Of a stretch of DNA of 64,000 bases, positions 8,327 through 17,546 are shown piece by piece; within the stretch, counting starts at the first letter, position 1, and every line of letters starts with the position of its first letter. Location: positions 186,001 to 250,000 of the forward strand of contig CAVPOQ010000009.1 in NCBI GenBank assembly GCA_963707145.1, given 5' to 3'. Source of the DNA: RPQJ01 sp963707145. GTDB lineage: Bacteria; Pseudomonadota; Gammaproteobacteria; Steroidobacterales; Steroidobacteraceae. A program made the translations under genes and the position numbers. Below the pieces are notes generated by a model. It saw only the letters and a program-made list of their open reading frames with translations, was not told the DNA's origin and searched no databases.

Positions 8327-9019
8327 ATGAATTTCCACGAGCAACTGGCCCGTGCGACCGCGCCCGACCGCGAGTTTCTGCTGGCCGCGCCGGTGATCCA
8401 GCGCGCGCTCGCCGGCGACGTGACGCGCGAGGTGTACGTCGCGTTCCTGACGCAGGCCTATCACCACGTCCGCCACACGGTGCCGCTGCTGATGGCGGTG
8501 GGATCGCGCGTACCCGACCGGCACGCGTGGCTGCGCGACGCGATCCTGCACTACCTCGAGGAGGAGACCGGGCACGACGAGTGGATCCTCAACGACATCG
8601 CCCGTGCGGGCGGTGACCGCGCCGCCGCGGCCGCCTCCGAGCCTGCCGTCGCCACCGAGGCGATGGTGGCCTACGCCTACGACACGGTGATGCGCGGCAA
8701 CCCCCTCGGTTTCTTCGGCATGGTGCACGTGCTGGAGGGCACCAGCGTCGCGCTGGCCCTCAATGCCGCCGACCGCATCCAGAAGACGCTCGACCTGCCG
8801 GTCAACGCGTTCACCTACCTGCGCAGCCACGGCGAGCTCGACAAGGAGCACATCAACGACCTGGCCCGGATCCTCGAGCGGTTCACCGACGAGGACGACC
8901 GCGCGGCGGTGGTCCGCTGCGCGCGCGGCATCTACTGGCTCTATGGCAACGTGTTCCGCGGACTCGACGCGGGCGCCGTGCCGTCCGTCGAGCCGGGCCG
9001 GCCGCGGAGGATCGCATGA
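8327..9019 (+). CDS. Haem-oxygenase-like diiron oxidase (TenA-like / iron-containing redox enzyme family)
   Basis: A 230-residue, all-helical TenA/haem-oxygenase-fold protein. Conserved acidic and histidine residues sit where the HDO diiron enzymes (UndA, SznF, BesC type) hold iron: an early helix with YHHVRHT, then EEETGHDEW at about 78-86, a Glu in HVLEGTS at about 137, and the HxxxDxxH motif HGELDKEH at about 168-175. This makes a metal-dependent O2-using oxidase more likely than a thiaminase. It starts 12 bases after the ligase with ribosome site GAGGTGACCG, and its last codons overlap the SDR start (ATGA). Substrate unknown; an acyl-CoA or acyl-AMP product of the ligase is the natural guess. 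Confidence 0.8.
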   Translation: MNFHEQLARATAPDREFLLAAPVIQRALAGDVTREVYVAFLTQAYHHVRHTVPLLMAVGSRVPDRHAWLRDAILHYLEEETGHDEWILNDIARAGGDRAAAAASEPAVATEAMVAYAYDTVMRGNPLGFFGMVHVLEGTSVALALNAADRIQKTLDLPVNAFTYLRSHGELDKEHINDLARILERFTDEDDRAAVVRCARGIYWLYGNVFRGLDAGAVPSVEPGRPRRIA

Positions 9020-9840
9020 ACCCGGCCGGCATCCGGGCGCTGGTGACCGGCGGCGGCGGCGGCATCGGCGGCGCGATCGCGGCGGAACTGCTCGCGCGCG
9101 GTGCGTCCGTGCTGCTCGTGGACCGCGACCCGGCGGCGCTCGAGCGCACCGCTGCACGACTCGCCGCGCACGGCCAGCGCGTCGGAACCCTGCAGGCCGA
9201 CCTCACCTCGGCCGCCGACCGCACGCGCCTCTGCACGGAGGCCGCCGCCTGGCGCGGCGGCATCAACGTGCTGGTGAACAACGCCGGGGTGAACCACTTC
9301 GGCATGGTCGTCGACCAGCCCGCCGCCCAGGTCGACCTCGCCATCGCGATCAACCTGCAGGCGCCGATCCACCTCTGCCGCGAGCTGCTGCCGCACCTGC
9401 TGGGGCAGTCCGAGGCCTGCATCCTCAATACGGGTTCGGTGTTCGGCGCGATCGGCTATCCAGGCTACGCGGTCTACTCGGCCACCAAGTTCGCCGTGCG
9501 CGGCTTCACCGAGGCGCTGCGCCGCGAGCTCGCCGACACGAACGTCACAGTTCGCTACGTCGCGCCGCGCGCGACCCGCACCGGCATCAACACCTCGGCG
9601 GTCGAGCGCATGAACGACGAGCTGGGCGTGGCCATGGACCCGCCGGAACTGGTCGCCAAGGCCGTCTGCGACATGCTCGCGGGCGGGCGCGTCGAGGCCG
9701 TGCTCGGCTGGCCCGAGAAGCTGTTCGCGCGCGTCAACGGAATCCTGCCGCGCGTCGTCGACGGCGCGCTCCGCAAGCAGCTGCCGGTGATCCGCCGCTA
9801 TGCCGGCGAGGCCGCGGCCGCCGCCCCCAAACCCCGCTGA
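9016..9840 (+). CDS. Short-chain dehydrogenase/reductase
   Basis: A 274-residue classical SDR. The Rossmann motif TGGGGGIG is near residues 11-18, NNAG near 90, and the catalytic Ser ... Tyr-x3-Lys is seen as NTGSVFGAIGYPGYAVYSATK (split here only for description). The C-terminal half continues past the usual substrate loop with a helical tail (LPRVVDGALRKQLPVIRRY) like those of acyl/ketone-acting SDRs. It starts inside the preceding oxidase gene with a 4-base overlap, so it is translationally coupled and should act in the same pathway, reducing or oxidising a carbonyl/alcohol. NAD(H) versus NADP(H) preference is not called: the acidic VDRDP after strand 2 favours NAD(H). Confidence 0.9.
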   Translation: MNPAGIRALVTGGGGGIGGAIAAELLARGASVLLVDRDPAALERTAARLAAHGQRVGTLQADLTSAADRTRLCTEAAAWRGGINVLVNNAGVNHFGMVVDQPAAQVDLAIAINLQAPIHLCRELLPHLLGQSEACILNTGSVFGAIGYPGYAVYSATKFAVRGFTEALRRELADTNVTVRYVAPRATRTGINTSAVERMNDELGVAMDPPELVAKAVCDMLAGGRVEAVLGWPEKLFARVNGILPRVVDGALRKQLPVIRRYAGEAAAAAPKPR

Positions 9841-9851
9841 GGAACCCGACC

Positions 9852-10509
9852 ATGAAGCATCCCCGTTTCCTGCTTGCCGCGACCGTCGTGCTCGCGGCCC
9901 TCGCCGGCCGCGCCGCCGCCGATCCCGCGTTCGACGCCGAGCTGCTGTCCATCCAGCAGGCCTGGGCGAAGGTCAACTACGAGACCCCGGCCGGCGACGC
10001 GCGCGCACAGGCCTTCGACGCGCTCGAGAAGCGCGCCGAGAGCTTCACGAAGCAGCACCCGGATCGCGCGGAGGCCCTGATCTGGGAGGGCATCATCGAG
10101 AGCAGCTACGCGGGCGCCAAGGGCGGCCTGGGTGCGCTCGGCCTCGCCAAGGAAGCGCGCGGCAACCTCGAAGCCGCGATCAAGATCAACCCACACGCGC
10201 TCGACGGTTCCGCCTACACGAGCCTCGGCACGCTGTACTACAAGGTCCCCGGGTTCCCCGTAGGCTTCGGCGACCACGACAAGGCGCAGAAGCTGCTGAA
10301 GCGGGCGCTCGAGACTGAATCCCGACGGCATCGACCCGAACTACTTCTACGGCGAGTTCCTCTACGAGCAGAAGGAGTACGCGCAGGCGCTGCCGTACCT
10401 CGAGCGGGCCGCGAAGGCCCCGCCGCGGCCGGGACGCGAGGTCGCCGACAAGGGCCGCAAGGCCGAGATCGCGGCGCTCACCGCCAAGGTCAAGGCGAAG
10501 CTGGGCTGA
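9852..10509 (+). CDS. Secreted TPR-like hypothetical protein (frame break near 10313)
   Basis: The N-terminus is a Sec signal peptide (MKHPRFLLAATVVLAALAGR, then AAADP), so the protein is periplasmic. The rest is helical with TPR-like spacing (AEALIWEGIIESSYAGAKGG; GNLEAAIKINPHALDGSAYT; DHDKAQKLLKRALE). After ALE the frame shifts by one extra base, and the expected next repeat (LNPDGIDPNYFYGEFLYEQ, then KEYAQALPYLERAAK) continues in another frame to TGA at 10507-10509. Repaired length is about 218 residues. It begins 11 bases after the SDR, so it belongs to the preceding cassette by position. A scaffold or carrier role is only a guess. Confidence 0.75.
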
Positions 10510-11265
10510 GCCCGTCCGCGGGCGCCGCGGCGGCACCGCCGCCGGCGCCGGGCGTCCAGCCGAATTCCCGGTCGAGCAGCGGCAAACTCCGGGCCCGGAT
10601 CGGCGGTGATGTCGATCCGCTGCCCGTTCGCCGGGTGATCGAACCCGAGGCGCACGCAGGCCAGCATCAGCCGCCGCACGCCGTAGCGCTCCGCGAACAG
10701 GCGGTTGTGCCTCCCCTTGCCGTAGGTCGAGTCGCCGATGATCGGGTGGGACACGTGCGCGAGGTGGCGGCGCAGCTGGTGGCGCCGCCCGGTGTCGGGC
10801 TCGAGCTCGACGAGCGCATAGCGCGAGGTCGGGTAGCGGTCCACGCGCAGCGGCAGTTCCGCGCGCCCGAGCGTGCGAAACGCGGTGCGCGATTCCTTGC
10901 CGGCGCCCGCCGCGGCCGGCGCGTAGTCGTCCTGCACCGCCTCGAGCGCGTGCTCGATCACCCCCGCATCCGCCGGCCAGCCGCGCACCACGGCGTGATA
11001 GACCTTCGCCACGGCATGGCCGGCGAAGGCGGCCGCGAGCGTGGCCGCCGTGGCGCGGTCGAGCGCGAAGACGAGTGCCCCCGAGGTGCCCTTGTCGAGC
11101 CGGTGCACCGGGTGCACGCGCTGCCCGAGCTGGTCGCGCAGCAGCTGCACCGCGAAGCGGGTCTCGTGGCGATCGATGGGCGAGCGGTGCACCAGCAGCC
11201 CCGACGGCTTGTTCACCACCACCAGCGCGTCGTCGCGATACAGGACCGGCAGGACGTCGCTTCAC
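10490..11265 (-). CDS. truC: tRNA pseudouridine(65) synthase TruC-like (two suspected indels)
   Basis: A RluA-family pseudouridine synthase. VLYRDDALVVVNKPSGLLVH, RSPIDRHETRF and the catalytic-Asp block HRLDKGTSGALVFAL match TruC (YqcB), which modifies U65 in tRNA. Later conserved blocks GRRHQLRRHLAHVSHPIIGD and YGKGRHNRLFA are intact. The start is broken: the upstream SDR ends ..TGGTGA, and removing one A gives GTGAGCGACGTC, a normal GTGA-overlap start (GTG 11265) reading into VLPVLYRDD. Near the end, after DPGPE, the sequence LPLLDREFGWTPG continues in another frame to a TGA at 10490-10492. Without that repair the gene would run ~150 bases through the neighbouring TPR gene. Identity good; exact ends inferred. 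Confidence 0.75.
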
Positions 11266-12032
11266 CACGGGATTGCGCTGCCGTCGAAGGCTCGAAAGCT
11301 GCCGCTGTCGGAGGGCGCCAGCCGGTCGATGACGGCGAGCAGCTGGCGCACCGCGCGCTCCGGTGCGAACAGCTTCTCCGGCGGGACGCTGGCCTGGAAC
11401 GGCCGGGAGAGATCGGTGTCGGTGGTGCCCGGGTGCAGTGCGACGCAGATCACGTTGCGTCGCGAGCGCGCCCATTCGATTGCGAGCGTGCGGGTGAACA
11501 TGTTCTGAGCCGCCTTCGCGCCCCGGTAGGCGTACCAGCCGCCGAGGCGATTGTCGCCGATGCTGCCGACGCGTGCAGAGAGGCTGGCGAACACCGCGCG
11601 CTCGCGATGGGCGAGCAGACGCTCGAAGTGCTTCGCCACCAGCAGCGGAGCGAATGCGTTCACGGCGAAGCTCGCCGCCAGCGCCGAGGTGCCCACCTCG
11701 CCGAGACGCCTCTCGGGCGCGACGCCGATCGGCCCATCGTGAAGGAGGCCGGCGCAGTTGACGATCAGGTGCAGCCGGTCGGTGTGCGCGGCGGTCTCGC
11801 GTGCCGCGGCCTCGATGCTGCCTTCGTCCGCGACGTCGAGCGGGACCACGCGCAGGCGTGGATCCGATGCCGAGAGATCAGCGAGACCGCGGGCCTGCTG
11901 CGGCCCGCGGCAGCCTGCGTAGACGGCGGCGAAGCGCGGATCGCCGAGCAGCTGGCGCACGAACTCCAGGCCGATGCCGCGACTCGCGCCGGTGACGAAG
12001 GCCTGGCTGCCGTCGGGGAAGGAACTCAGCAT
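11262..12032 (-). CDS. SDR family oxidoreductase, CsgA/C-factor-like
   Basis: A 256-residue short-chain dehydrogenase. TGASRGIG cofactor loop lies near residues 14-21, NCAG replaces NNAG at about 91-94, and the catalytic Ser-Tyr-Lys are in SLSARVGSIGDNRLGGWYAY followed by RGAKAA. The motif HPGTTDTDLSRPF is typical of C-factor (CsgA-like) SDRs. It ends exactly at the start of the truC gene with the 4-base overlap described there, so the two form a two-gene operon. Its upstream edge is 44 bases from the divergent alpha/beta hydrolase. Substrate unknown. Confidence 0.88.
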   Translation of the reverse strand: MLSSFPDGSQAFVTGASRGIGLEFVRQLLGDPRFAAVYAGCRGPQQARGLADLSASDPRLRVVPLDVADEGSIEAAARETAAHTDRLHLIVNCAGLLHDGPIGVAPERRLGEVGTSALAASFAVNAFAPLLVAKHFERLLAHRERAVFASLSARVGSIGDNRLGGWYAYRGAKAAQNMFTRTLAIEWARSRRNVICVALHPGTTDTDLSRPFQASVPPEKLFAPERAVRQLLAVIDRLAPSDSGSFRAFDGSAIPW

Positions 12033-12076
12033 ACTGCGCAGGCCCGCGGGTCCGGGTGGTGGAGAGCGGAGATTAC

Positions 12077-12979
12077 ATGCACGGTTCGCAGCGCCTGCAG
12101 GACTGGATCAATGCCGGCGGCATGCGGCGTCTCGCCGGCCATCGCGTGTTCGTGCGCACGGCCGTGACGCCGGGGCGGCCGCCGCTGCTGCTGATCCACG
12201 GCTATCCGACGGCGAGCTACGACTGGGTGCGGGTCTGGCCGCGCCTCGCCGAGCGGCATTCGCTGTATGCGCTCGACCTGCTGGGTTTCGGGCTCTCCGA
12301 CAAGCCGCGCGACAGCGACTACCCGATCGCGCTGCAGGCGGATCTCTGCATGGCCCTGCTCGAGGACAGCGGCGTGACCGACGCCCACGTGCTCGCGCAC
12401 GACTACGGCGACACGGTCGCCCAGGAACTGCTCGCGCGCGAGCGGGAAGGACGCCTGCGCCTCTCGAGCATGGTGTTCCTCAACGGCGGGCTGTTCCCCG
12501 AGACACATCTCGCGCGGCCGATCCAGAAGCTGCTCGCCCGGCCGCTGCTGGGCCCGCTGCTCGCGCGCGCGATGGGCCATGCGAAGTTCGAGTCCACGAT
12601 GCTCTCGATCGCGGGGCGCGAGCCGCCGACGCGCGAGGAACTCGCCGACCTCTGGGTCCTGATCCAGCGCGACGGGGGCCGCCAGGCGCTCGCACGCCTC
12701 ATCAACTACATGGAGCAGCGCCGTCGGAATCGGCCGCGCTGGGTCGGCGCGCTCGTGGAGTCCACGGTGCCGCGGCGGCTGATCTGCGGGGCCGTCGACC
12801 CAGTGTCGGGGCGGCACCTCGCCGTGCGCTACCGCGAGCTCGTGCCGGACGCGGACGTCGTCGTGCTCGAGGGCGTCGGGCACTATCCCCAGCTCGAGGT
12901 CCACGACCGGGTCGTGGACGAGTACGAGGCGTTCCGCCGCCGGGTGGATGGCGGACTCAGCCGAACACGAACACCTTGA
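12077..12979 (+). CDS. Alpha/beta hydrolase with Asp nucleophile, MEST/haloalkane-dehalogenase-like
   Basis: A 300-residue alpha/beta hydrolase. The oxyanion motif is LLIHGYPTASYDW. The nucleophile elbow reads AHDYGDTVAQELL, with Asp rather than Ser, as in epoxide hydrolases, haloalkane dehalogenases and the MEST family. The acid is in GAVDPVSG and the His in GVGHYPQLE. ATG 12077 is chosen because it follows GCGGAGATTAC; GTG 12056 is in frame. No signal peptide, so cytoplasmic. It overlaps the end of the convergent OPT transporter by about 20 bases. The Asp nucleophile predicts cleavage of epoxides, C-halogen bonds or similar; the true substrate is unknown. Confidence 0.85.
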   Translation: MHGSQRLQDWINAGGMRRLAGHRVFVRTAVTPGRPPLLLIHGYPTASYDWVRVWPRLAERHSLYALDLLGFGLSDKPRDSDYPIALQADLCMALLEDSGVTDAHVLAHDYGDTVAQELLAREREGRLRLSSMVFLNGGLFPETHLARPIQKLLARPLLGPLLARAMGHAKFESTMLSIAGREPPTREELADLWVLIQRDGGRQALARLINYMEQRRRNRPRWVGALVESTVPRRLICGAVDPVSGRHLAVRYRELVPDADVVVLEGVGHYPQLEVHDRVVDEYEAFRRRVDGGLSRTRTP

Positions 12980-14965
12980 CCAGGATGTCACCGATGCCGA
13001 CCAGCGCGGCTCCGGCGATGAGTCCCGCGCAGATCGGTTCCTGCGAGTCCACCCACAGCCTGTAGCCCAGCGACTCCGGCCGCGAGCCGTACCTGCGGCC
13101 CGCGAGCCAGAACAGCGCCGCGCCGACGAACATCATCAGCGAGGAGTCGGGCGGCACCACCACGCCGAGCCCGATCGCGAGCGGCGACAGCGGGAAGCGG
13201 TTGCGGGTGCGGATGCGCAGGACCTCCATCACCAGCGCGGCGAAGGCCGGCGATGGCCATCGACCAGACGATCGATCGCGTGAGCAGCGAGTTGGCGCCG
13301 TCGCCGCCGAACACCGCCGTGACGAGGTCCGACACGCCCTTCCACTGCAGCGCGCTCGGGAACGAGAACTTGTCGGTGACCATGGTATCCATCACCGAGC
13401 GGCCGGCCGCCGGGTCGAAACCGGTCAGGCCAAACAGGATGAAGAACAGTGGCGTGGCGGCGAGTGCCCCCGCCACGATGCCGATGACGTGGCCGATCGC
13501 CTGCTGGCGCGGCTTCGCGCCCAGCATGTAGCCGGGCTTGATGTCCATGAGCAGGTTCGAGGCGTTGCTCGCCACCTCCGCGCTCATCACGGCCGTCATC
13601 AGGTTGGGAGCCGGCGAGTGCGGGGCGATGGCGCCAAAGGTGAACTGCGGGATCTTCGACAGCGAGCTCGACGGCGTGATGCCGGTGAGCGCCGTGCTGC
13701 TCGCCGCGATCAGCGCCAGCACCAGGATGAGCGGGATCGAGGCCAGCCCGAGCACCCAGTGCACGCCGAACCAGTCGTGCGCCATCCACACACCGAAGGC
13801 ACCGACGATCGGGATGCCGATCCACGACACCGGCAGCGGCAGCTCGATGTCCTTCAGCACGTCGTTGCCCGTCGCCGCGGCGCGACTGCGGCGGCCGAGG
13901 CTGCGGAATGCCTCCACGAACACCTCGGGCCGCGCGAACAGCGCCACCATCGCGGCGACCACCATCATGGTGATGCCCCACCACAGCGCCCAGGTGTTGA
14001 GGATGTGCGCCCGGCCGAACAGCGCGGTGCCCTCGGCGATGACGCCGGCCCGCGGCTGGATCTCGCCGAGCGAGATCATGATGGGGACGACGATGACGAA
14101 GTTGAGCACCGCACCGACCAGCAGGCTCACCGCCGTGCGGATGCCCATGAGTCCCCCGGCGCCGATCATCGCGAAGTCGAGCGTCGGCGTGAGCGCGAGC
14201 TGGCGGATGTCCGACGCCCGCGAGCTTCGGCAGCGGTACCAAGCCCTTCTCGACCAGCGAGTAGTACCAGAGATCGAGATTGTGCGGCAGGTGCCAGGAC
14301 GACTGCAGCCCGAGCCACTTCTGCTGGATCAGCTTCATGTAGCTCTCGCCCGAGACGAAGCTGACACCGCCGGCGAGCATGGCGGCGACCGTCAGCGCCT
14401 TCGCCTTGAACATGCCGCTGGCGGCCTCGGCGCGCTCGTAGAGTGCATCGAGCACCACGCCACAGGCGCGACCCTCGGGGAATGGGTGCTGCTCGTCGTT
14501 GATGAAGCGGCGCTTCATCGGGAACGCCACCAGCACGCCGAGGATCGACAGCACGATCGTGAAGCAGATGATCTGCCACGCAGGCAGCACGTTGTTGGTC
14601 GCCCACATGTAGGCCGCGAGCCCCGAGGTGAGCGGCATGGTCATGTAGCCCGCGGCGGTCGCGATCGACTGCACGCAGTTGTTCTCGAGGATCGTCATGT
14701 CGCGGGCGCCGAGGCGGGAGAACGCCCGGTACAGGGCGAAGGCGAGGATCACCGAGGTCAGGCCGACGCCCAGCGTCCAGCCGGTCTTGGCGGCCACGTA
14801 CAGGTTGGTGACGCTGAGCACCCCGCCGAGGCAGAAGCCCGTCAGTGCGGAGCGCAGCGTGAGCTGCGGCATGCTCCCGCGGAAGACGTTCTCGAACCAC
14901 CAGCGGTCCTTCTGCTCGCGGGTCCAGTCCCGGACCTGTTCTTCGGTGAGCTGCTGCAGGGCCAT
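12957..14965 (-). CDS. OPT-family oligopeptide transporter (two frame breaks)
   Basis: A large polytopic membrane protein of the oligopeptide transporter (OPT) family. The N-terminal part (MPQLTLRSALTGFCLGGVLS ... KTGWTLGVGLTSVILAFALY) runs to about 14220, continues in a second frame (LALTPTLDFAMIGAGGLMGI through GANSLLTRSIVWSMAIA) to about 13245, and ends in a third (PLSPLAIGLGVVVPPDSSLM ... GIGDILVKVFVFG). Repaired length is about 669 residues, normal for the family. The first break looks like one extra G in a GGG run (KLAASDIRQL if removed). These are proton-coupled importers of oligopeptides or metal chelates at the inner membrane. Because each segment is well conserved, assembly indels explain it better than decay. 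Confidence 0.85.
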
Positions 14966-15105
14966 CGTTGCGCCGCAGGTGGTGGGCGATGCTCGAGGAT
15001 ACCGGCAATGGCCGTTGCGCGGGGCCGCCCGGCACGACCCGCCCCGCTCACCGCCGCGAGGCCGCCCCGGCTACACTGTCGGCGGGATCAACGGTGGGGG
15101 GCGCC

Positions 15106-15453
15106 ATGAAGCAGCACGCGGTCTGTCGCACCGACGACGTCAAGAAGGGCCACATGAAGGCCTTCACGGTGGCCGGCGAGAAGCTCGTCGTCTATCACCT
15201 GCAGGACGGCTTCTACGCCACGCAGGCGAGCTGCACGCACGTGTTCGCGCCACTTGCGAAGGGAAAGATCCTGGACGGCTGCAAGGTGCAGTGCCCGTTC
15301 CACCGCGCGCGCTTCGACATCCGCACGGGCGAGGTGATCGACTGGGCCAATTTCCCGCCCGGCGTGCAGCTGCTCAACGTGATCCGCGGCGAGAAGGCGC
15401 TCAAGACCTACAAGGTCACGGTCCGCGAAGGCGAGGTGCGCGTCGCCGTCTGA
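15106..15453 (+). CDS. Rieske [2Fe-2S] domain protein, small ferredoxin type
   Basis: A 115-residue single-domain Rieske protein. The cluster ligands are clear: CTH (about residues 44-46) and CPFH (about 63-66), with the normal 17-residue gap between the pairs. HFE-like hydrophobic surroundings (FDIRTGEVIDWANFPPGVQL) follow, and there is no signal peptide or membrane anchor, so this is a soluble electron carrier such as those serving Rieske oxygenases, or a nitrite-reductase-small-subunit-like protein. ATG 15106 follows a G-rich ribosome site. It stands alone; no oxygenase or reductase partner is adjacent. Confidence 0.9.
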   Translation: MKQHAVCRTDDVKKGHMKAFTVAGEKLVVYHLQDGFYATQASCTHVFAPLAKGKILDGCKVQCPFHRARFDIRTGEVIDWANFPPGVQLLNVIRGEKALKTYKVTVREGEVRVAV

Positions 15454-15504
15454 GCGGGCCTCGGCCGGCGTCGGCCACAGTTCGGCCGCAGGTCCGTCGC
15501 CACG

Positions 15505-15613
15505 GTCGGGTCCGGGTCTCGTGTGCCGCGGGACGCCGTGAACCCGTCCCTGGGGGCTCGCGCGCGACATCCCTGTCGCGCGACGCCCGCTGCACACGAG
15601 ACCCGGACCCGAC
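15505..15613. repeat. Long perfect inverted-repeat element between convergent genes
   Basis: Two 22-base arms, 15505-15526 and 15592-15613, are exact reverse complements (left arm starts GTCGGGTCCGGG, right arm ends CCCGGACCCGAC). The 65-base loop contains a second hairpin: 9-base arms CGCGCGACA / TGTCGCGCG around TCCC, at about 15570-15591. The nested shape, extragenic position and location 14 bases beyond the convergent rhomboid stop fit a REP-like palindromic element, which may also act as a bidirectional terminator. No second copy was found in this window. Confidence 0.75.
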
Positions 15614-15627
15614 CGCAGCGACCGGCA

Positions 15628-16519
15628 TCACGGGCCACCCAGCGCGAGGGCCCACGCCACCGCGACCACCGCCAGCGCCGCCGCCGCGGCGACCACCTGC
15701 GCCACGGCGCCGCGCGGCACGCGCCACGTCGCGTGTGCCGCGCCGGCGATCGCACCCATCGCAAAGCCCGTCAGGTGCGCGAGCACGTCGGTGCGCTCGC
15801 CGCCCGCGCCGGTGAAGCCGAGCAGGATCACGCCCGCGATCAACGGCGCCCAGCGATACGCCCAGCGGTCGCCCGAGCCGCGGCGGCGGCGCCACGCGTA
15901 GGCCGCGAGCAGCCCGAGGGTGGCGAACACCGCGGTCGAGGCGCCGACCGAGAAGTGGGTCGCGGGCTGGATGAAGGCGTTGACGAAATTGGCCGCGCCG
16001 GCTGCCGCGAGCACCGTGGCCCACGCGATGCCCGGGCCCGAGCAGCTGTCCCGCGAGCAGCCCGAAGACCGTGCCGAAGCCCAGGTTCGCGAGCAGGTGG
16101 CCGACGTCGAGGTGCAGCGTCAGCGCGGTGACCGCGCGCCACGGTTCGCCAGTGCGCGTCGGCGCCGCGACCAGCGCGCCCGCATCGAGCCAGTCGCGCT
16201 CCAGCGCAAAGACGCCGGCAAGGTAGCCGATGCCGACGATCAGCGTCGCGTAGACGAGCGAGCCGGCCCACGCGCCGCGATGCAGCGGCTCGTCGGCGAC
16301 GGGCCCGCGGCGCGGGGGATTCTCGCGTTCGTACACGTCGAGCTGCGCGAGTGCCTCGGCGTGTGCGGCCGCCGGCACCAGCAGCACCCAGGTCCGGCCG
16401 AGCCAGACCACCTGCGAGTCGATGCCGACGGCGTGCAGCACGAAGCCGCGCTCCTCGCACTGGCCGCGCCAGAACGAACGGAAGACCTCGGCGGCATCCG
16501 GCGGTGCGGGCGTGCTCAT
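15628..16519 (-). CDS. Rhomboid-family intramembrane serine protease (frame break near 16030)
   Basis: Starts MSTPAPPDAAEVFRSFWRG with a cytoplasmic domain (VVWLGRTWVLLVPAAAHAEA), followed by membrane helices (GSLVYATLIVGIGYLAGVFA; HLDVGHLLANLGFGTVFGLL). After GQLLGPG the frame breaks; helices resume in another frame as FVNAFIQPATHFSVGASTAV. The GAST motif holds the rhomboid serine, and AHLTGFAMG supplies the histidine of the Ser-His dyad. Repaired length about 296 residues. The ATG at 16519 lies 22 bases after the patatin gene, in the same direction, so all three minus-strand genes here may be one unit. The role is cleavage of transmembrane substrates; the target is unknown. Confidence 0.85.
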
Positions 16520-16541
16520 CGGCGGGTGGACGTCTGGCGGA

Positions 16542-17546
16542 TCAGGCGGCGGGCGCACGGCCAGGGAGCTGCGCGTGCGCGGCGAACGCCTCGAGCTGCG
16601 GCGCCATCCGCTCCACGTGCGCGCGGCCGATCGCGATCGCCTCGCGGGCGCGGTGGAAGTCCATCAGCTGGAATTCCCCGAGATCGGGACGCAGCAGCAG
16701 GTCGGCCGGATCCAGCGCGAGCCGGCTGCGGGTGATGCGGTCCTGCATGATGTTGACCGCGCTCGTCATCACCTCGACGAGACCGGGCTCGGCGCGCTTG
16801 CTGCGAAACGACTCGACGAGGCCGTCCACGAGGCCGGACCACCTGTGCAGGATCGCGTTGCCCTCGGCGCTGGCCTCGCCGGACGCCGCGGCCGCGCGGT
16901 CGGCGGGCCCTGGCGCTGCGGCCGGACTGGCCTCCGGTGCCGGGTGCGCCGTTGTCCCGGCGGCACGCCCGGCCGCGCGCATCGCGCTCCAGGTCCCCGG
17001 CCGGCTCAGGTCGACGGCAATCACGAGGTCGGCGCCGAGTGCCCGGCACAGCGACACCGGCACCGGGTTCACGACGCCCCCGTCGATCAGCCAGCGCCCC
17101 TCGTGCCAGTGCGGCGTGAACAGCCCCGGCACGCCGCTCGAGGCGCGCACCGCGGTCATGAACGGTCCGTCGCGCAGCCAGATCTCCTCGCCCGTGTAGA
17201 GGTCGGTGGCGACCGCGCCGAAGCGCACCGGCAGCGACTCGATGCGCGCGTCGCCGATCTGGGCGGCAATCGCCTCCATCAGCCGGTTGCCGGTCATCAC
17301 GCCGCCGCCGCGGAAAGTGGTATCCACGAGCCGCCACACGTCGCGCTGCGTGAGCGTCTGCACCCACCGCTCGAGGTCCTCGAGCCGATCGGCCGCGCAG
17401 GCCGCGCCAACCAGCGCGCCGACCGACGCGCCCGTGATCACGTCCGGCCTCAGGCCGTGCCCGGCCAGCGCCTGCAGCACGCCGATGTGCGCCCAGCCGC
17501 GCGCCGAGCCGCTGCTGAGCGCGAGGCCGAGGCGCAGCCGGCTCAC
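16542..17546 (-). CDS. Patatin-like phospholipase, NTE/RssA-like
   Basis: A 334-residue patatin. The oxyanion region is SSGSARGWAHIGVL, the nucleophile elbow GASVG (about residues 40-44), and the catalytic Asp DGGVVNPVPV (about 168-170), giving the Ser-Asp dyad. An Ala/Pro-rich insert (about residues 200-235) separates the core from a C-terminal helical part. The start is GTG 17546, overlapping the esterase stop as GTGA; no better in-frame start is nearby. No signal peptide, so it acts on inner-leaflet or intracellular lipids. Clustered with an esterase and a rhomboid protease, suggesting a membrane-lipid housekeeping group. Confidence 0.88.
   Translation of the reverse strand: MSRLRLGLALSSGSARGWAHIGVLQALAGHGLRPDVITGASVGALVGAACAADRLEDLERWVQTLTQRDVWRLVDTTFRGGGVMTGNRLMEAIAAQIGDARIESLPVRFGAVATDLYTGEEIWLRDGPFMTAVRASSGVPGLFTPHWHEGRWLIDGGVVNPVPVSLCRALGADLVIAVDLSRPGTWSAMRAAGRAAGTTAHPAPEASPAAAPGPADRAAAASGEASAEGNAILHRWSGLVDGLVESFRSKRAEPGLVEVMTSAVNIMQDRITRSRLALDPADLLLRPDLGEFQLMDFHRAREAIAIGRAHVERMAPQLEAFAAHAQLPGRAPAA

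Noticed and set aside
6785..9157. 790-residue minus-strand frame over the ligase and oxidase
   Set aside because: Shadow of the plus-strand cassette; low-complexity Arg/His/Ala text.
8763..12167. 1134-residue plus-strand frame from the oxidase to the hydrolase start
   Set aside because: It strings together out-of-frame SDR DNA, the true TPR start, and antisense truC/SDR DNA. Only 9852-10313 in it is genuine.
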